A stretch of 64,000 nucleotides of DNA from Candidatus Nanoarchaeia archaeon. Lineage in GTDB: Archaea > Nanoarchaeota > Nanoarchaeia > SCGC-AAA011-G17 > JAFCDX01. Both the position numbers and the translations under genes were made by a program. Positions within the stretch are counted from its first letter, which is position 1; each line of letters starts with the position of its first letter. The stretch is taken from NCBI GenBank assembly GCA_028717785.1, contig JAQUND010000001.1, forward strand, positions 1-64,000. The letters run 5' to 3'. Of the stretch, positions 1 to 8,397 are shown piece by piece. The notes beneath the pieces are model-generated. The model was given only the letters and a program-made list of their open reading frames with translations, had not been told where the DNA came from and searched no databases.

Positions 1-22
1 TTGTTTCAGTTGTTTCCATTTT

Positions 23-514
23 TTAAGAATTTAATGAATTATCTGATATTTCAGGTTTTAAACGAGGAAATAATCTATAAAAACGTTTCCATGCAGTTTT
101 ACGACATTTTTTGGGATAACGAATACTATTTGCATTATTTCCCCCACTACCTCTATTTATATAAGTTTTATTATCTTGTCGTTTGGGTTTAGCCATTGTA
201 TTCATTTTATAGTGTAATAAAAGTTGTTTTCTTCTATAATATCCCCAATGATTTAACATTTCTATTTCATTTACCCCAGCTTTTTCATATAAAGAATGTA
301 TAATAGAAGCATTTTGGATATTTTTACACCATATTTTTGTTCCCCTCATCATATGAATAATTTCTAAAGAACTAGATAATTCTTTTTTACTTCTAGCATG
401 ATCTTTTCGAATAAGTGTCATTAATTTACTTTTATCTTTTTTGTTTAAAGATTGTAATTGATTATCCACTTTTTCTATTAATTCTTTAAATTTACCATCA
501 ATAAGGGGTAACAT
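23..514 (-). CDS. Hypothetical basic protein, 163 aa
   Basis: I do not recognise a family. The C-terminal third is rich in Lys/Arg, with a Gly/Asn stretch near residue 120 and an aromatic, basic tail, so nucleic-acid contact is possible. It ends in TAA and lies 12 nt downstream of the next minus-strand gene, at the end of a run of small co-directional genes. No signal peptide or membrane segment is seen. Confidence 0.6.
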   Translation of the reverse strand: MLPLIDGKFKELIEKVDNQLQSLNKKDKSKLMTLIRKDHARSKKELSSSLEIIHMMRGTKIWCKNIQNASIIHSLYEKAGVNEIEMLNHWGYYRRKQLLLHYKMNTMAKPKRQDNKTYINRGSGGNNANSIRYPKKCRKTAWKRFYRLFPRLKPEISDNSLNS

Positions 515-526
515 ATTCTTTTAAAT

Positions 527-949
527 TTATAATTCGGATTTTAAATTTTTTATTTGAATATCTGCAGAATTAACAAATTCCTCTTTCTTTTTATTAATAA
601 ATTGTATAGCTAATTTAATTAATTTTTTATATTGGTTTTTACATTCTTCTTCAGAATCAAAAATTTCTAAAGGAACCCCTGTAAATGATCTAAACCCTGT
701 ATTATCATAAATACCAAAAGCTTTACTAAATACAAGTTCCCCTTTTTTATTATATGGAACTAAAGAATTATCAGAATAATAAATTCTTTTAGATACTTTA
801 TCATTTGAAACTAAATTAATTTTAGTGGGAGCAACTTTTCGTATAGGTTTTTCTATACTATTATTATTGAATCTTAAATCACACACCCAAAGGTCTTTAT
901 TTAAATAAGAACTATCCGAAATCCTAATTTCATTTGCATTTATTTTCAT
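527..949 (-). CDS. Hypothetical protein, 140 aa
   Basis: Unrecognised soluble protein. The N-terminal part looks beta-rich; the C-terminal 40 residues are a charged, probably helical Lys/Glu segment. Its ATG overlaps the TGA of the upstream gene (ATGA arrangement), which supports both the start and translational coupling. Confidence 0.65.
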   Translation of the reverse strand: MKINANEIRISDSSYLNKDLWVCDLRFNNNSIEKPIRKVAPTKINLVSNDKVSKRIYYSDNSLVPYNKKGELVFSKAFGIYDNTGFRSFTGVPLEIFDSEEECKNQYKKLIKLAIQFINKKKEEFVNSADIQIKNLKSEL

Positions 950-1134
950 AATTGCTTTTTATTTGTTAATATATTTTTAAGATAAATTTGAATTAATTTA
1001 ATCTGTTCTTTTTTACCATCTTTTTTTCCTTGCTCGTAAACCTCAAACAGTATTTTTTCTATCTGTTTATCATATTTGTTGAAATCATTTTTGTTAAGTT
1101 TAAATAATTTCCATATTTGTTTTTCAAAATTCAT
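946..1134 (-). CDS. Small hypothetical protein, 62 aa
   Basis: Charged small protein, predicted mostly helical. I start it at MNFEKQ because the longer reading (to 1155) would run into the macro-domain gene. Its TGA overlaps the start of the next gene. No domain recognised. Confidence 0.55.
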   Translation of the reverse strand: MNFEKQIWKLFKLNKNDFNKYDKQIEKILFEVYEQGKKDGKKEQIKLIQIYLKNILTNKKQL

Positions 1135-1135
1135 A

Positions 1136-1591
1136 TTATTCTTTAAAATGAACAATAATTACATCCATAGCATTAAGCTCTTTTTTTATTATATTTTTAA
1201 TTTCATTCCAATCTCCTCCCGCAAGACCAGCACCTATTAAAGGCAAACCAATAGTTTTACCTTTAAATCTAAAATTTATTTTTCTTAAACATAAAGTAAA
1301 AGCTTCATAATCAAATTGAATTTGATCAGTACCATATCTGAATTGAGTATAACAATTTAGAATATAACAAACATAATTACCAGGAACCATAGCTTCTGTA
1401 TAATTTCCAAGTTTTCGTATATCTCCTGGTAAAGTTTTATTATCTGCATCTACTGCAGAAGGAATTTCAGCAGCTACTTGTTTAGCTATTCCAGAACCCA
1501 TACGGCAGAAACAATTAGCTCCATGAATAATAACATCAAAATGACCTTCTTTAGCTAATTTTATTAAATCCCCATTAATTTCTGTTATCAT
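1136..1591 (-). CDS. Macro-domain protein (ADP-ribose binding or processing)
   Basis: 151 aa, the size of a single macro domain. The two ligand-binding loops are visible: IHGANCFCRMGSGIAKQ near residues 22-38, and GLPLIGAGLAGGDW near residues 114-127. This pattern is typical of the small Poa1p/ALC1-like macro domains that bind ADP-ribose and remove ADP-ribose 1''-phosphate or ADP-ribosyl groups. The window also encodes NAD+ salvage enzymes and a NADAR protein, so a role in reversing ADP-ribosylation or recycling ADP-ribose fits. The exact substrate cannot be read from sequence. Confidence 0.88.
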   Translation of the reverse strand: MITEINGDLIKLAKEGHFDVIIHGANCFCRMGSGIAKQVAAEIPSAVDADNKTLPGDIRKLGNYTEAMVPGNYVCYILNCYTQFRYGTDQIQFDYEAFTLCLRKINFRFKGKTIGLPLIGAGLAGGDWNEIKNIIKKELNAMDVIIVHFKE

Positions 1592-1602
1592 ATTAAATTT
1601 TA

Positions 1603-2082
1603 TTAATTTGTATCACAATATTTTTTATAACTTATATAAGATGCTTTAGAAATTTGTATAAAATTTACAATAAAGATAGTTTTTGCTTTTTTATCTTTAA
1701 TTTTTAAATATTCTGCAGCTTTATAAAAATCAAAATGAGAATATGGAAGCTGAATAGTTTTTGTATGCCTCATGGAATAATTATTATCTCCATCAGCTTG
1801 AGCTTCAAAAAACCAGTAAGTAGTATCCCCATTAGAAACAAATCCATTATCTTCATATCTATAATTAATAGGAATATTAGCAATAGAAGAATCCTTTTTT
1901 ACTAATTTAGTTAATTCTTTTTCAATAATATTTTTAGGTAATACAGAGGGTCTACTTTTTAAAATAATAATGGTAAATATTCCAATTAATATAATAGACA
2001 AAAGGATAGTTTTCTGTAAAGAAGTTAAACCATTTACATTTTCTTTTTTATCTTGAGATTTTCCATATTCACTTGCTTTCAT
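1603..2082 (-). CDS. Single-pass membrane protein, 159 aa
   Basis: A short charged N-terminus is followed by one strong hydrophobic segment (about residues 27-43), then a soluble C-terminal domain of about 110 residues. This suggests an N-in signal-anchor protein with its main domain in the periplasm. Family not recognised. Confidence 0.6.
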   Translation of the reverse strand: MKASEYGKSQDKKENVNGLTSLQKTILLSIILIGIFTIIILKSRPSVLPKNIIEKELTKLVKKDSSIANIPINYRYEDNGFVSNGDTTYWFFEAQADGDNNYSMRHTKTIQLPYSHFDFYKAAEYLKIKDKKAKTIFIVNFIQISKASYISYKKYCDTN

Positions 2083-2086
2083 ATTT

Positions 2087-2347
2087 TTATTCTTTTAAAA
2101 GAAGACCATATTTTTTTATAAATAATTTTTTAAATTCATTAGCATCACAAAAATTTATTTGCATAAAACCTTTTCCTGTTAATATACCTATTAATAAATA
2201 TTTAGGATTTTTTATACCCTTTAAAGAATATTCATCAAAAATTCGTTCTTCAATTATATTATCATTTAATACTTTAATACAATATTTTCCATCATCTAAT
2301 TGTTTAACAAATTTAGCTGGTAAAATATAAATATTTATTATTTCCAT
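2087..2347 (-). CDS. Hypothetical protein, 86 aa
   Basis: Small protein with alternating hydrophobic/charged strands and no recognisable motif. It begins directly after the stop codon of the Pth2 gene, so the two are probably co-translated. Confidence 0.6.
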   Translation of the reverse strand: MEIINIYILPAKFVKQLDDGKYCIKVLNDNIIEERIFDEYSLKGIKNPKYLLIGILTGKGFMQINFCDANEFKKLFIKKYGLLLKE

Positions 2348-2773
2348 TTATAATAATGAAAAATTGCCTGTTATTTTATCAATTTTTTCTGCAGCAGCAG
2401 GTCCTATAGCTACAGCAGTTATAGTTATTTCTCCTCCAAATTCAGTAAGACCTTTATCTTCTATAATGGAACAAGGTAATCCTGCTTCTTTTGCTTTTTG
2501 ATAAGCATCTATCATTTGAATTAAAGTTTCTGCTCCAACTACAATTTTTTTAAACATTCCAAGCATCCATTCTTTAATATCATCCCCTATTTCATTTTCA
2601 GGTAATTGAATAATAAAATTATTTTTTGAGTTAGTTGCTGGATTATGGTAATTAGGAGTCATATAATTAAAAATGACAGCCATAGAAGCATGGCTACCTG
2701 ATGCTATCATTTTCCCTTTGCGCATGTTTAAATCTTTTCTAATAATTATGACTTGTTTTATATTTTTATCCAT
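2348..2773 (-). CDS. pth2: Peptidyl-tRNA hydrolase, Pth2 family
   Basis: 141 aa, close to the usual 115-120 residue Pth2 core. The N-terminal family signature is clear: a beta strand, then RKDLNMRKGKMIASGSHAS, where the basic and His residues of the KGKxxAQxxHA motif are kept. A G-GE-T segment near the C-terminus fits the catalytic loop. Pth2 enzymes release peptides from peptidyl-tRNA. This is one of three Pth2-like genes in the window; the others are at 12165-12704 and 18435-18788. Confidence 0.85.
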   Translation of the reverse strand: MDKNIKQVIIIRKDLNMRKGKMIASGSHASMAVIFNYMTPNYHNPATNSKNNFIIQLPENEIGDDIKEWMLGMFKKIVVGAETLIQMIDAYQKAKEAGLPCSIIEDKGLTEFGGEITITAVAIGPAAAEKIDKITGNFSLL

Positions 2774-2774
2774 T

Positions 2775-3557
2775 TTATTTAAATTTACAATTTTTAAAAT
2801 GCCATCTATACATTGTAGTCCCCCCGCATTTATTACAGTATGGACAAGTAAGTATTTTTTGTTTTTTCCCTTTTTGTGAATTATTTCTCATTTTTTGTTT
2901 AGTTTCTTCCGATAGTTTTCTATTTTTTAATTTTTCAGATATTTTATTTCTACATTCTTTTGTTTTTGGTTTATTTCTTTGTGCATTCCCTATTCTTTTT
3001 TTGCCTTCATCTGATTGTTTCCCCCAGTTAAGTATATGTATTTCTCCTTTTTTAAATTTTTGAGAAAGTATTTCGCCTTGTTTTTTCAATATATCATTAC
3101 ATTCTTTTGTTAATCCATAGTTCCAAGAATGTTTACCATATTGGGGATTTTTAGATCCTAACATTCTTTCTGAAATATTTTTTCTTTGTTCTTCATCCCA
3201 CATTATTTTACCAAAATTAGGATGATTCTCCCCTCTAATGAATTGATAAATTCCTTCCTTTATTTTTTCATATTCTCTAGCCCCTTTTATTCTATATTTT
3301 TGGTTTTTATTATTTGCAAAACATAATCTATGTAAAGCATAACCCATTTTAACTTTTTCTTGCCCTATACAAAATTCAAATAATAATTTATGAGCAATAA
3401 AATGTTCTTTATAGGTTAAATTAATTAAATTTTCTTTATTTCTTTTACCCCCAAATGATCTTGGAATAATATGATGTTTTTCATAATGAATAAATGAATT
3501 TAATATTCTATTAAATCGTGTTTTAATAAGATTTTCATAATGCTTTTTATAATCCAT
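2775..3557 (-). CDS. HNH homing endonuclease with NUMOD-type repeats and C-terminal zinc finger
   Basis: 260 aa. The N-terminal HNH core is readable as EKHHIIPRSFGG, then N-K-ENL and EHFIAHKLL (about residues 26-58). Residues 110-150 carry the NxxxGK-type short motifs seen in NUMOD3 DNA-binding modules, and the C-terminus has CPYCNKCGG plus HFKNC, a likely zinc finger. This architecture is that of free-standing homing endonucleases of phages. It sits between Pth2 and a small-gene cluster with no visible intron, so it is probably free-standing. Confidence 0.85.
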   Translation of the reverse strand: MDYKKHYENLIKTRFNRILNSFIHYEKHHIIPRSFGGKRNKENLINLTYKEHFIAHKLLFEFCIGQEKVKMGYALHRLCFANNKNQKYRIKGAREYEKIKEGIYQFIRGENHPNFGKIMWDEEQRKNISERMLGSKNPQYGKHSWNYGLTKECNDILKKQGEILSQKFKKGEIHILNWGKQSDEGKKRIGNAQRNKPKTKECRNKISEKLKNRKLSEETKQKMRNNSQKGKKQKILTCPYCNKCGGTTMYRWHFKNCKFK

Positions 3558-3622
3558 AATATATACTTTTTATAGTATATATCATTGGCATGAACTATCA
3601 TTTTACCTATTCTCATCAGCAT

Positions 3623-3769
3623 TTATAATTTATAAACCATCTTACAACGTTTACATTTATATTCATTATAATTATCTGGAATTTTATTTATAGAATCCTC
3701 TTCTGTATGAATATTCCAAAAATTTATACTAAACCAGCATACTATTACATTTCTTATTTTTTTCCTCAT
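3623..3769 (-). CDS. Small CxxC protein, 48 aa
   Basis: Short ORF starting MRKKIRNV, with a C-terminal YKCKRCKMVYKL zinc-knuckle-like CxxC. It overlaps the 3' end of the next gene upstream (3729-4082) by 41 nt in another frame. The CxxC pair and clean start and stop make it likely real; function unknown. Confidence 0.5.
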   Translation of the reverse strand: MRKKIRNVIVCWFSINFWNIHTEEDSINKIPDNYNEYKCKRCKMVYKL

Positions 3770-4082
3770 TGATTAATTTAATTGTTTTAATTGTTTCTAA
3801 TATTTTATTTTCAAGATCTTTTTTAGAAATAAAATCTATCGATAAATGAATATCATATTCTTTAATAAACCAATTTATAACTTGTTGCCACAATGGAGCA
3901 GAAATATAATGTTTTTCAATTTCACCAGAATTATGTTTATACCAATTTCCCAATTTATTCATTTGAAATTGTTCATTATTAAATCTAGCAATACAAGGTT
4001 CATCAAAACCTAATGCTTTAAGTTCTTTAGCAATTTTAGAAGATACAAATTGATCTTTAATTACAAATTCAGAAGTATCCAT
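3729..4082 (-). CDS. Hypothetical protein, 117 aa, ends in TAG
   Basis: Soluble protein with a pattern seen in many phage and Bacteroidota hypotheticals (a SAPLWQQVINWF segment near residue 70). Its stop is TAG; reading through would add about 13 residues before TAA. Since the window encodes a CUA-anticodon tRNA, partial read-through is possible. It overlaps the following small CxxC ORF. Confidence 0.65.
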   Translation of the reverse strand: MDTSEFVIKDQFVSSKIAKELKALGFDEPCIARFNNEQFQMNKLGNWYKHNSGEIEKHYISAPLWQQVINWFIKEYDIHLSIDFISKKDLENKILETIKTIKLINEEKNKKCNSMLV

Positions 4083-4467
4083 GTTTAATTTTATTTAAAC
4101 AATATATCATAGCTATTTTTGATTTTACCCCAGCAATAAATCCTTTTGTTGGATACAAATAAGATTTTTGATTTATACATAAAGAATCAAAATATTCCTT
4201 AGCAGCTTCTTTAATTTCTTCTTCTGTATTCATCTGATCTATTACTTGATCAGAATGGGATTCTGCATAATATTCATTAGAATCTATAGGAACTAATGGA
4301 ATTTCTAATTTAGCTGCAATTTCTTTGCAATCTGCTAATTTGACTTTTAGATATGCTTCCCCTAATGGCATTGGGTGATTTTTATTATGCAAATCTTTTG
4401 TTTCTACTGCAAAAATTAATGTCCGCAAAGCTTTTTCAGCTTCTGATAATTCTTCATACTTTTTCAT
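4069..4467 (-). CDS. Hypothetical protein, 132 aa
   Basis: Acidic, largely helical soluble protein, unrecognised. It overlaps both neighbours (stop inside the next start, start inside the previous stop), showing a tightly coupled three-gene string from 4774 to 3729. Confidence 0.65.
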   Translation of the reverse strand: MKKYEELSEAEKALRTLIFAVETKDLHNKNHPMPLGEAYLKVKLADCKEIAAKLEIPLVPIDSNEYYAESHSDQVIDQMNTEEEIKEAAKEYFDSLCINQKSYLYPTKGFIAGVKSKIAMIYCLNKIKHGYF

Positions 4468-4774
4468 GATTTTCCTTTCTTCCGTAATCGGAGGGTCTTA
4501 ATTGATTATCTGCTGGAATATCTTCACCATCCCATATTAAATCCTTTTCCAACTCTTGATGTATTATATTTCCCTGACCTATTCGATCTATTAGTTCAGA
4601 TTGAATAGTTCCAAGTGCTTCTTTACGATCTTTAAATCCAATTGTTCTGTGACCACATGATCTGAACCTTTTAGGAGATTTTGGATCTGATCCCGGAAAT
4701 GGGTGTTCTCTATAAAATATAGGATGATATGTATTTTCCTTAATATTGAAAAGCATCATAATTAAATATTCCAT
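4454..4774 (-). CDS. Hypothetical protein, 106 aa
   Basis: Unrecognised. The central part contains CGHRTIGFKDRKEAL, and the C-terminus is acidic. The first Met is used here, although in-frame Met codons six and seven are also possible starts. Confidence 0.6.
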   Translation of the reverse strand: MEYLIMMLFNIKENTYHPIFYREHPFPGSDPKSPKRFRSCGHRTIGFKDRKEALGTIQSELIDRIGQGNIIHQELEKDLIWDGEDIPADNQLRPSDYGRKENHEKV

Positions 4775-4791
4775 AATATAAAAATATTAAG

Positions 4792-5031
4792 TTATAAATT
4801 TTTATCATCTTCAATTTTTTCCAAAGCATCTTTTGGCAATTCAAAATAAGGACTTGTCCAATCTTCTTCAGAACAAGTTATACTTTCCTGTAATAAAAAC
4901 CCACCATTAATAGTTAAAGGGCATTCAAAAACGATTTCATTTTTTTTATAATCCCTTTCTAACCAGGGGCATTCTGATTCTAAAACATCCCTAGTTAGTC
5001 TCCATTTAACTGTTTTTAAATTATCTATCAT
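4792..5031 (-). CDS. Hypothetical protein, 79 aa
   Basis: Small acidic protein (several Trp, two Cys), no recognised domain. It lies between the pncB gene and the 4774 gene string, all in the same direction. Confidence 0.6.
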   Translation of the reverse strand: MIDNLKTVKWRLTRDVLESECPWLERDYKKNEIVFECPLTINGGFLLQESITCSEEDWTSPYFELPKDALEKIEDDKNL

Positions 5032-5112
5032 GGCCTTACATTTTAAAGAAGGCTACTTTTACTTTGGATTAAAATTACAAAATACTTCTCAAATAAAAAA
5101 ATTATTTTGAAT

Positions 5113-6279
5113 TTATTTTATTCTAAGCATTCTTTTACAAAGATCCATTTCTTCAGATCCCCCCATATTTTTTCCTATGTCATCGGAAAGTTTAATTGCA
5201 GGAATCCATATATTATTAACTTCTACAGCAGAAAGTTTCATAACAATGTTCATGGCTTTTACCCCTACATCATTAGTTAAATGAGTTCCTATTCCAAATG
5301 AACTCTTAATTCTTCCTACGCAATATTCTTTAATTTCAATAGCTTCATCAATAGTAAGAGCATTACTAAATACTGATGTTTTACTCATAGGATCGATAGT
5401 TTTCTCCTTATAATGATTAACTGCTTTATCAGCAAATTCATACGGATCCCCACTATCTTGTCTCATTCCATCAAAAAGTTTAGCAGATTTAGTATCAAAA
5501 GTTCTTAAAAATACATCTGTTGTAAATGTATCAGGAAGAGCTATCCCTAAATCTCCATTATAAACATCTGACCAATTATTCATAGCTAAAGGATTAGCCA
5601 TACGATAGCCATATAAAGCTCCGTGAGCCATTATCCATTCATGGGCCATAGTACCAATAGCTTTAATTCCATATTTATAAGCTAAATAAACATTAGAGGT
5701 TCCAACAAAACAATGATTGCCAGCTGTTTTAAATAAATAAATAAGTCTATTTTGATTTTCAAATGAATATCTTCTTCTGGTTCCAAACTCTGAAAAATAT
5801 GCATTATGTTTTTCCATTTTCCGGAGTTTACATAAATCCTGAGTATTAAAAGCAGTAATATCTATTATTTGGTTAGTTTTTTTATAAAAAAGTTCTGAAA
5901 CAATGGCTAAAATTGGAACTTCCCATAAAACTGTCCGATACCAATAGCCTTCAATTTCTATATGTAAATGATTTTCTTTATCCTGAGTTACAGTTACTTC
6001 GGCTGGATTATATTGATATCCTCTAAGAAAATCTACATATGAAGGAGGTAAAAACCTTGTAGCAAGAAGAAAATAAATTTCACTAGGATCAAGTTGTAAA
6101 TTTTTCATTAGATTAATTTCTTCTTGAACAGCATTAGCAAATCCAGATGGATAAACTGTCTTATTCCTATCAGTAAAAGAATATCTAACATAAAGCCTGG
6201 GAAATTTTTGCAGAATAGCATTCTGCATAGTTAATTTATAAAGATCTGTATCAAGAATAGATTTAATTATAGATTTCAT
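5113..6279 (-). CDS. pncB: Nicotinate phosphoribosyltransferase (PncB)
   Basis: About 388 aa from the MKSIIKS start, the normal PncB length. Family landmarks are in order: LDTDLYKLTMQNA at the N-terminus, EFGTRRRYS, GTSNVYLA, GTMAHEW with the regulatory His region, D-FTTDVFL, GMRQDSGDP and FGIGTHLTND. The enzyme makes nicotinate mononucleotide from nicotinate and PRPP (usually ATP-assisted) in the Preiss-Handler pathway. A nicotinamidase-like gene and NAD synthetase follow 2-4 kb downstream on the same strand. No NaMN adenylyltransferase (NadD) was found here, so that step may use the host enzyme or a gene outside the window. I reject the longer start at 6324 because it overlaps a small membrane ORF. 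Confidence 0.93.
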   Translation of the reverse strand: MKSIIKSILDTDLYKLTMQNAILQKFPRLYVRYSFTDRNKTVYPSGFANAVQEEINLMKNLQLDPSEIYFLLATRFLPPSYVDFLRGYQYNPAEVTVTQDKENHLHIEIEGYWYRTVLWEVPILAIVSELFYKKTNQIIDITAFNTQDLCKLRKMEKHNAYFSEFGTRRRYSFENQNRLIYLFKTAGNHCFVGTSNVYLAYKYGIKAIGTMAHEWIMAHGALYGYRMANPLAMNNWSDVYNGDLGIALPDTFTTDVFLRTFDTKSAKLFDGMRQDSGDPYEFADKAVNHYKEKTIDPMSKTSVFSNALTIDEAIEIKEYCVGRIKSSFGIGTHLTNDVGVKAMNIVMKLSAVEVNNIWIPAIKLSDDIGKNMGGSEEMDLCKRMLRIK

Positions 6280-6280
6280 T

Positions 6281-6415
6281 TTATTTATCTTTTTTAAATA
6301 ATTTACATATTTCATAGATGCCATCTGCTATAATTCCAATTACAATTATAGTGACAATGGCATAAAGTATTAATTTACCTTCTGACTGATTGTTTAAAAA
6401 TTCAAATAAATTCAT
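6281..6415 (-). CDS. Small single-span membrane protein, 44 aa
   Basis: Short ORF with one hydrophobic helix (about residues 16-32) flanked by charged ends. Its TAA lies one base before the pncB ATG (TAAAATG), suggesting translational coupling. Function unknown. Confidence 0.5.
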   Translation of the reverse strand: MNLFEFLNNQSEGKLILYAIVTIIVIGIIADGIYEICKLFKKDK

Positions 6416-6430
6416 AATAAAAAATTAAAA

Positions 6431-7315
6431 TTAAAAAATTAAAGATCCTTCATCATCCCATTGACTATATAATTTTCCATTTTCCCTTAATATAACATAT
6501 TTAAGGTTTTGGAGAGAAGATTTGTTCATACAGTTTTTATCTATAACTACAGACATACCCATAACTGAATAAACTATAGCTCCAAATGGCAATTCATACA
6601 GAGGGGTTCCGATTCCAGGAAGAGTATTATTTCCTATTATACAACGTTCTATCTCATTTATAAATTCATCATCACATTTATTGTTTCTTACCCATTTAGA
6701 AGATTCAGAATTGTTGTTTTCTGCAAATAATTTTCTAAAGGTTATTTGGTCAGCTTCTAATTCTTTACATCTTTCTAATATTTCTCTAGGAAATTTACTA
6801 TGATAGAGATTGGACATATTAATGCTAAGACGAATATTAAAGCCCATACCTTTTAAAAGATTTATTAGTGATTCTAATTTAAAATGCAGTTTTTTAGGAG
6901 TTCCAATAATATCTATATTATTTCTATCATCGAAAATATCTGCTACAGAAAGACTAATAGTATTAACCCTTAACGAAAATCCAAGTAATTCTATATTTTC
7001 TCTAATTAATCCTAAATTTTCAGATAACAAAACTCCAGAAGTTTGTAATTCAACATTGGGGAAAGGATATCCCATTTTCTTAAAAATATCAGCAAGTTGA
7101 AGTAAAAATGGTTTATTTTGAAGAACCTCTCCATTAGATCCAGTTAATATACATGTATTAACCCCGTTCATTACAGCCCATTTCAATCTTTTTTCTATTT
7201 GAACATCATTTACTCTTTTTATATCTGGATTATCATGCATTAAACTTATACAATATTTGCATTTATTTACGCATCCAATCGTGGGAACAACAATAGAAAT
7301 AGTTTGAATATTCAT
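6431..7315 (-). CDS. Radical SAM protein
   Basis: 294 aa. CVNKCKYC near residues 15-22 is the CxxxCxxC cluster motif of radical SAM enzymes. TGSNGEVLQ near 58-66 sits where the SAM-binding GGE-like element is expected, and later strands (VELQTSG, LRVNTIS, RLSINMS) fit a partial TIM barrel. There is no clear C-terminal second-cluster domain. The substrate is unknown; location inside the NAD/dNMP gene group hints at nucleotide chemistry, but this is not established. Overlaps the next gene by 4 nt. Confidence 0.8.
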   Translation of the reverse strand: MNIQTISIVVPTIGCVNKCKYCISLMHDNPDIKRVNDVQIEKRLKWAVMNGVNTCILTGSNGEVLQNKPFLLQLADIFKKMGYPFPNVELQTSGVLLSENLGLIRENIELLGFSLRVNTISLSVADIFDDRNNIDIIGTPKKLHFKLESLINLLKGMGFNIRLSINMSNLYHSKFPREILERCKELEADQITFRKLFAENNNSESSKWVRNNKCDDEFINEIERCIIGNNTLPGIGTPLYELPFGAIVYSVMGMSVVIDKNCMNKSSLQNLKYVILRENGKLYSQWDDEGSLIF

Positions 7316-7566
7316 GTTTTTTGTTTTAATTTGTATATTTTGTTTCCTACAAACATACCTACAAAAATAGAAAAAATTATAAGAAATAATGAAAAAAAAG
7401 TAATATTTATAAAAATAGGTAAAAATTTAAAAATTAATAATATAATACTAATTATAGCAATAATAAAAAATATAGGAATACAATAAGTAATGATACTAAT
7501 AATATTAATATAAAATTTATATTTTTTATAATGCATACAATTATTTAAGATAAAGAAAATTAACAA
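7312..7566 (-). CDS. Small membrane protein, two spans, 84 aa
   Basis: Two long hydrophobic helices (about residues 20-50 and 52-74) with short basic ends. No family recognised. Overlaps both neighbours by a few bases, so it belongs to the same transcript as the radical SAM gene. Confidence 0.6.
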   Translation of the reverse strand: MLIFFILNNCMHYKKYKFYINIISIITYCIPIFFIIAIISIILLIFKFLPIFINITFFSLFLIIFSIFVGMFVGNKIYKLKQKT

Positions 7567-7895
7567 CTTATATTTTTCATAATAGCTATTAATTTCTGTT
7601 TATCAGAGATCTTATAAATTTGATTCCAATATTTAGGCATTTTTTTACTCAATAATTGCATTTGCTTATTGGATAAATATCCTTTATTTTTTAGCTGTTT
7701 TGCAAATGAAGAAAGGATCTCAGCATCAACACCGGTAAATCCTACCCCATTATGATCCGTAGTTGCTTCTATGAGTTTTTCATCATCAGTTTGTTTTTCA
7801 AAGATTTTAAGTAAAGCATTTTGTATCCATTTAGGATCTTTTGCTAATTTATCTTTGATAAAATTTCTAACCTGTATTTTTGTAATTTTGTCCAT
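7560..7895 (-). CDS. Conserved phage-type hypothetical, 111 aa
   Basis: The middle (DHNGVGFTGVDAEILSSFAKQL) followed by a Lys-rich LSNKQMQLLSKKMPKYWNQI resembles a small domain that recurs in phage and bacterial DNA-associated proteins. I do not assign a function. A TATATTTG promoter box lies about 20 bp upstream. Confidence 0.65.
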   Translation of the reverse strand: MDKITKIQVRNFIKDKLAKDPKWIQNALLKIFEKQTDDEKLIEATTDHNGVGFTGVDAEILSSFAKQLKNKGYLSNKQMQLLSKKMPKYWNQIYKISDKQKLIAIMKNISC

Positions 7896-7915
7896 TTCTA
7901 TTGATTTTTATAGTA

Positions 7916-7923
7916 CAAATATA
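7916..7923 (-). promoter_or_regulatory. Promoter -7 box (TATATTTG)
   Basis: TATATTTG on the minus strand just upstream of the 7895 gene matches the Bacteroidota TAnnTTTG box. The paired TTAAC repeats seen at other promoters are not obvious here. Confidence 0.55.
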
Positions 7924-7970
7924 CAAAAATTCTTCTAAAGTAAAAATTTTTTAAAAATGTTTTATAACAT

Positions 7971-8378
7971 TTATTTTTTCTTTAAAAGCTCATCCAATTT
8001 CTTTTTTAAAAGATCCGCTAATAAATAATCTTCTTTTTGAAGAGCTTTCTCGATCTCTTTTTCTAAAGTTCCTTTATCATTAGAATAGGTTTTTACTTCA
8101 CTATTTAAAAAATCTGGTTCCGTATATTTTGCCCACCCTTGTTCACAAAGATCTAATGGAAGTTTTATTTGAACATCTTCTTGACCAAGAAATAACTTAG
8201 TTAAAAAATCTGATTTTTTAGAAAGATAAACACAAGCATTTGCAATTCCTAAAAAAACTACAGGATTACCTACTAAAGTATAATCTTTAAATCCAGTTTC
8301 ATCATTAAAAGGCTTTAATCTAGTAATAATATCGCCTTTCTTAAATTCATAAATAGCTTTAGCTGTTTGATTTGACAT
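7971..8378 (-). CDS. Hypothetical protein with C-terminal UVR-like helix pair
   Basis: About 135 aa from MSNQTAK. The C-terminal 35 residues (LEKEIEKALQKEDYLLADLL and following) resemble the UVR helical hairpin of UvrB/UvrC and related proteins. The N-terminal part looks like a small beta domain. Function unknown. Confidence 0.6.
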   Translation of the reverse strand: MSNQTAKAIYEFKKGDIITRLKPFNDETGFKDYTLVGNPVVFLGIANACVYLSKKSDFLTKLFLGQEDVQIKLPLDLCEQGWAKYTEPDFLNSEVKTYSNDKGTLEKEIEKALQKEDYLLADLLKKKLDELLKKK

Positions 8379-8397
8379 AGTTATAATTTTTAAGTTT

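Noticed and set aside
2073..2330. Plus-strand ORF overlapping minus-strand genes
   Set aside because: Antisense to a well-supported gene, with no promoter or recognisable domain; same for other short antisense ORFs in the minus-strand half.
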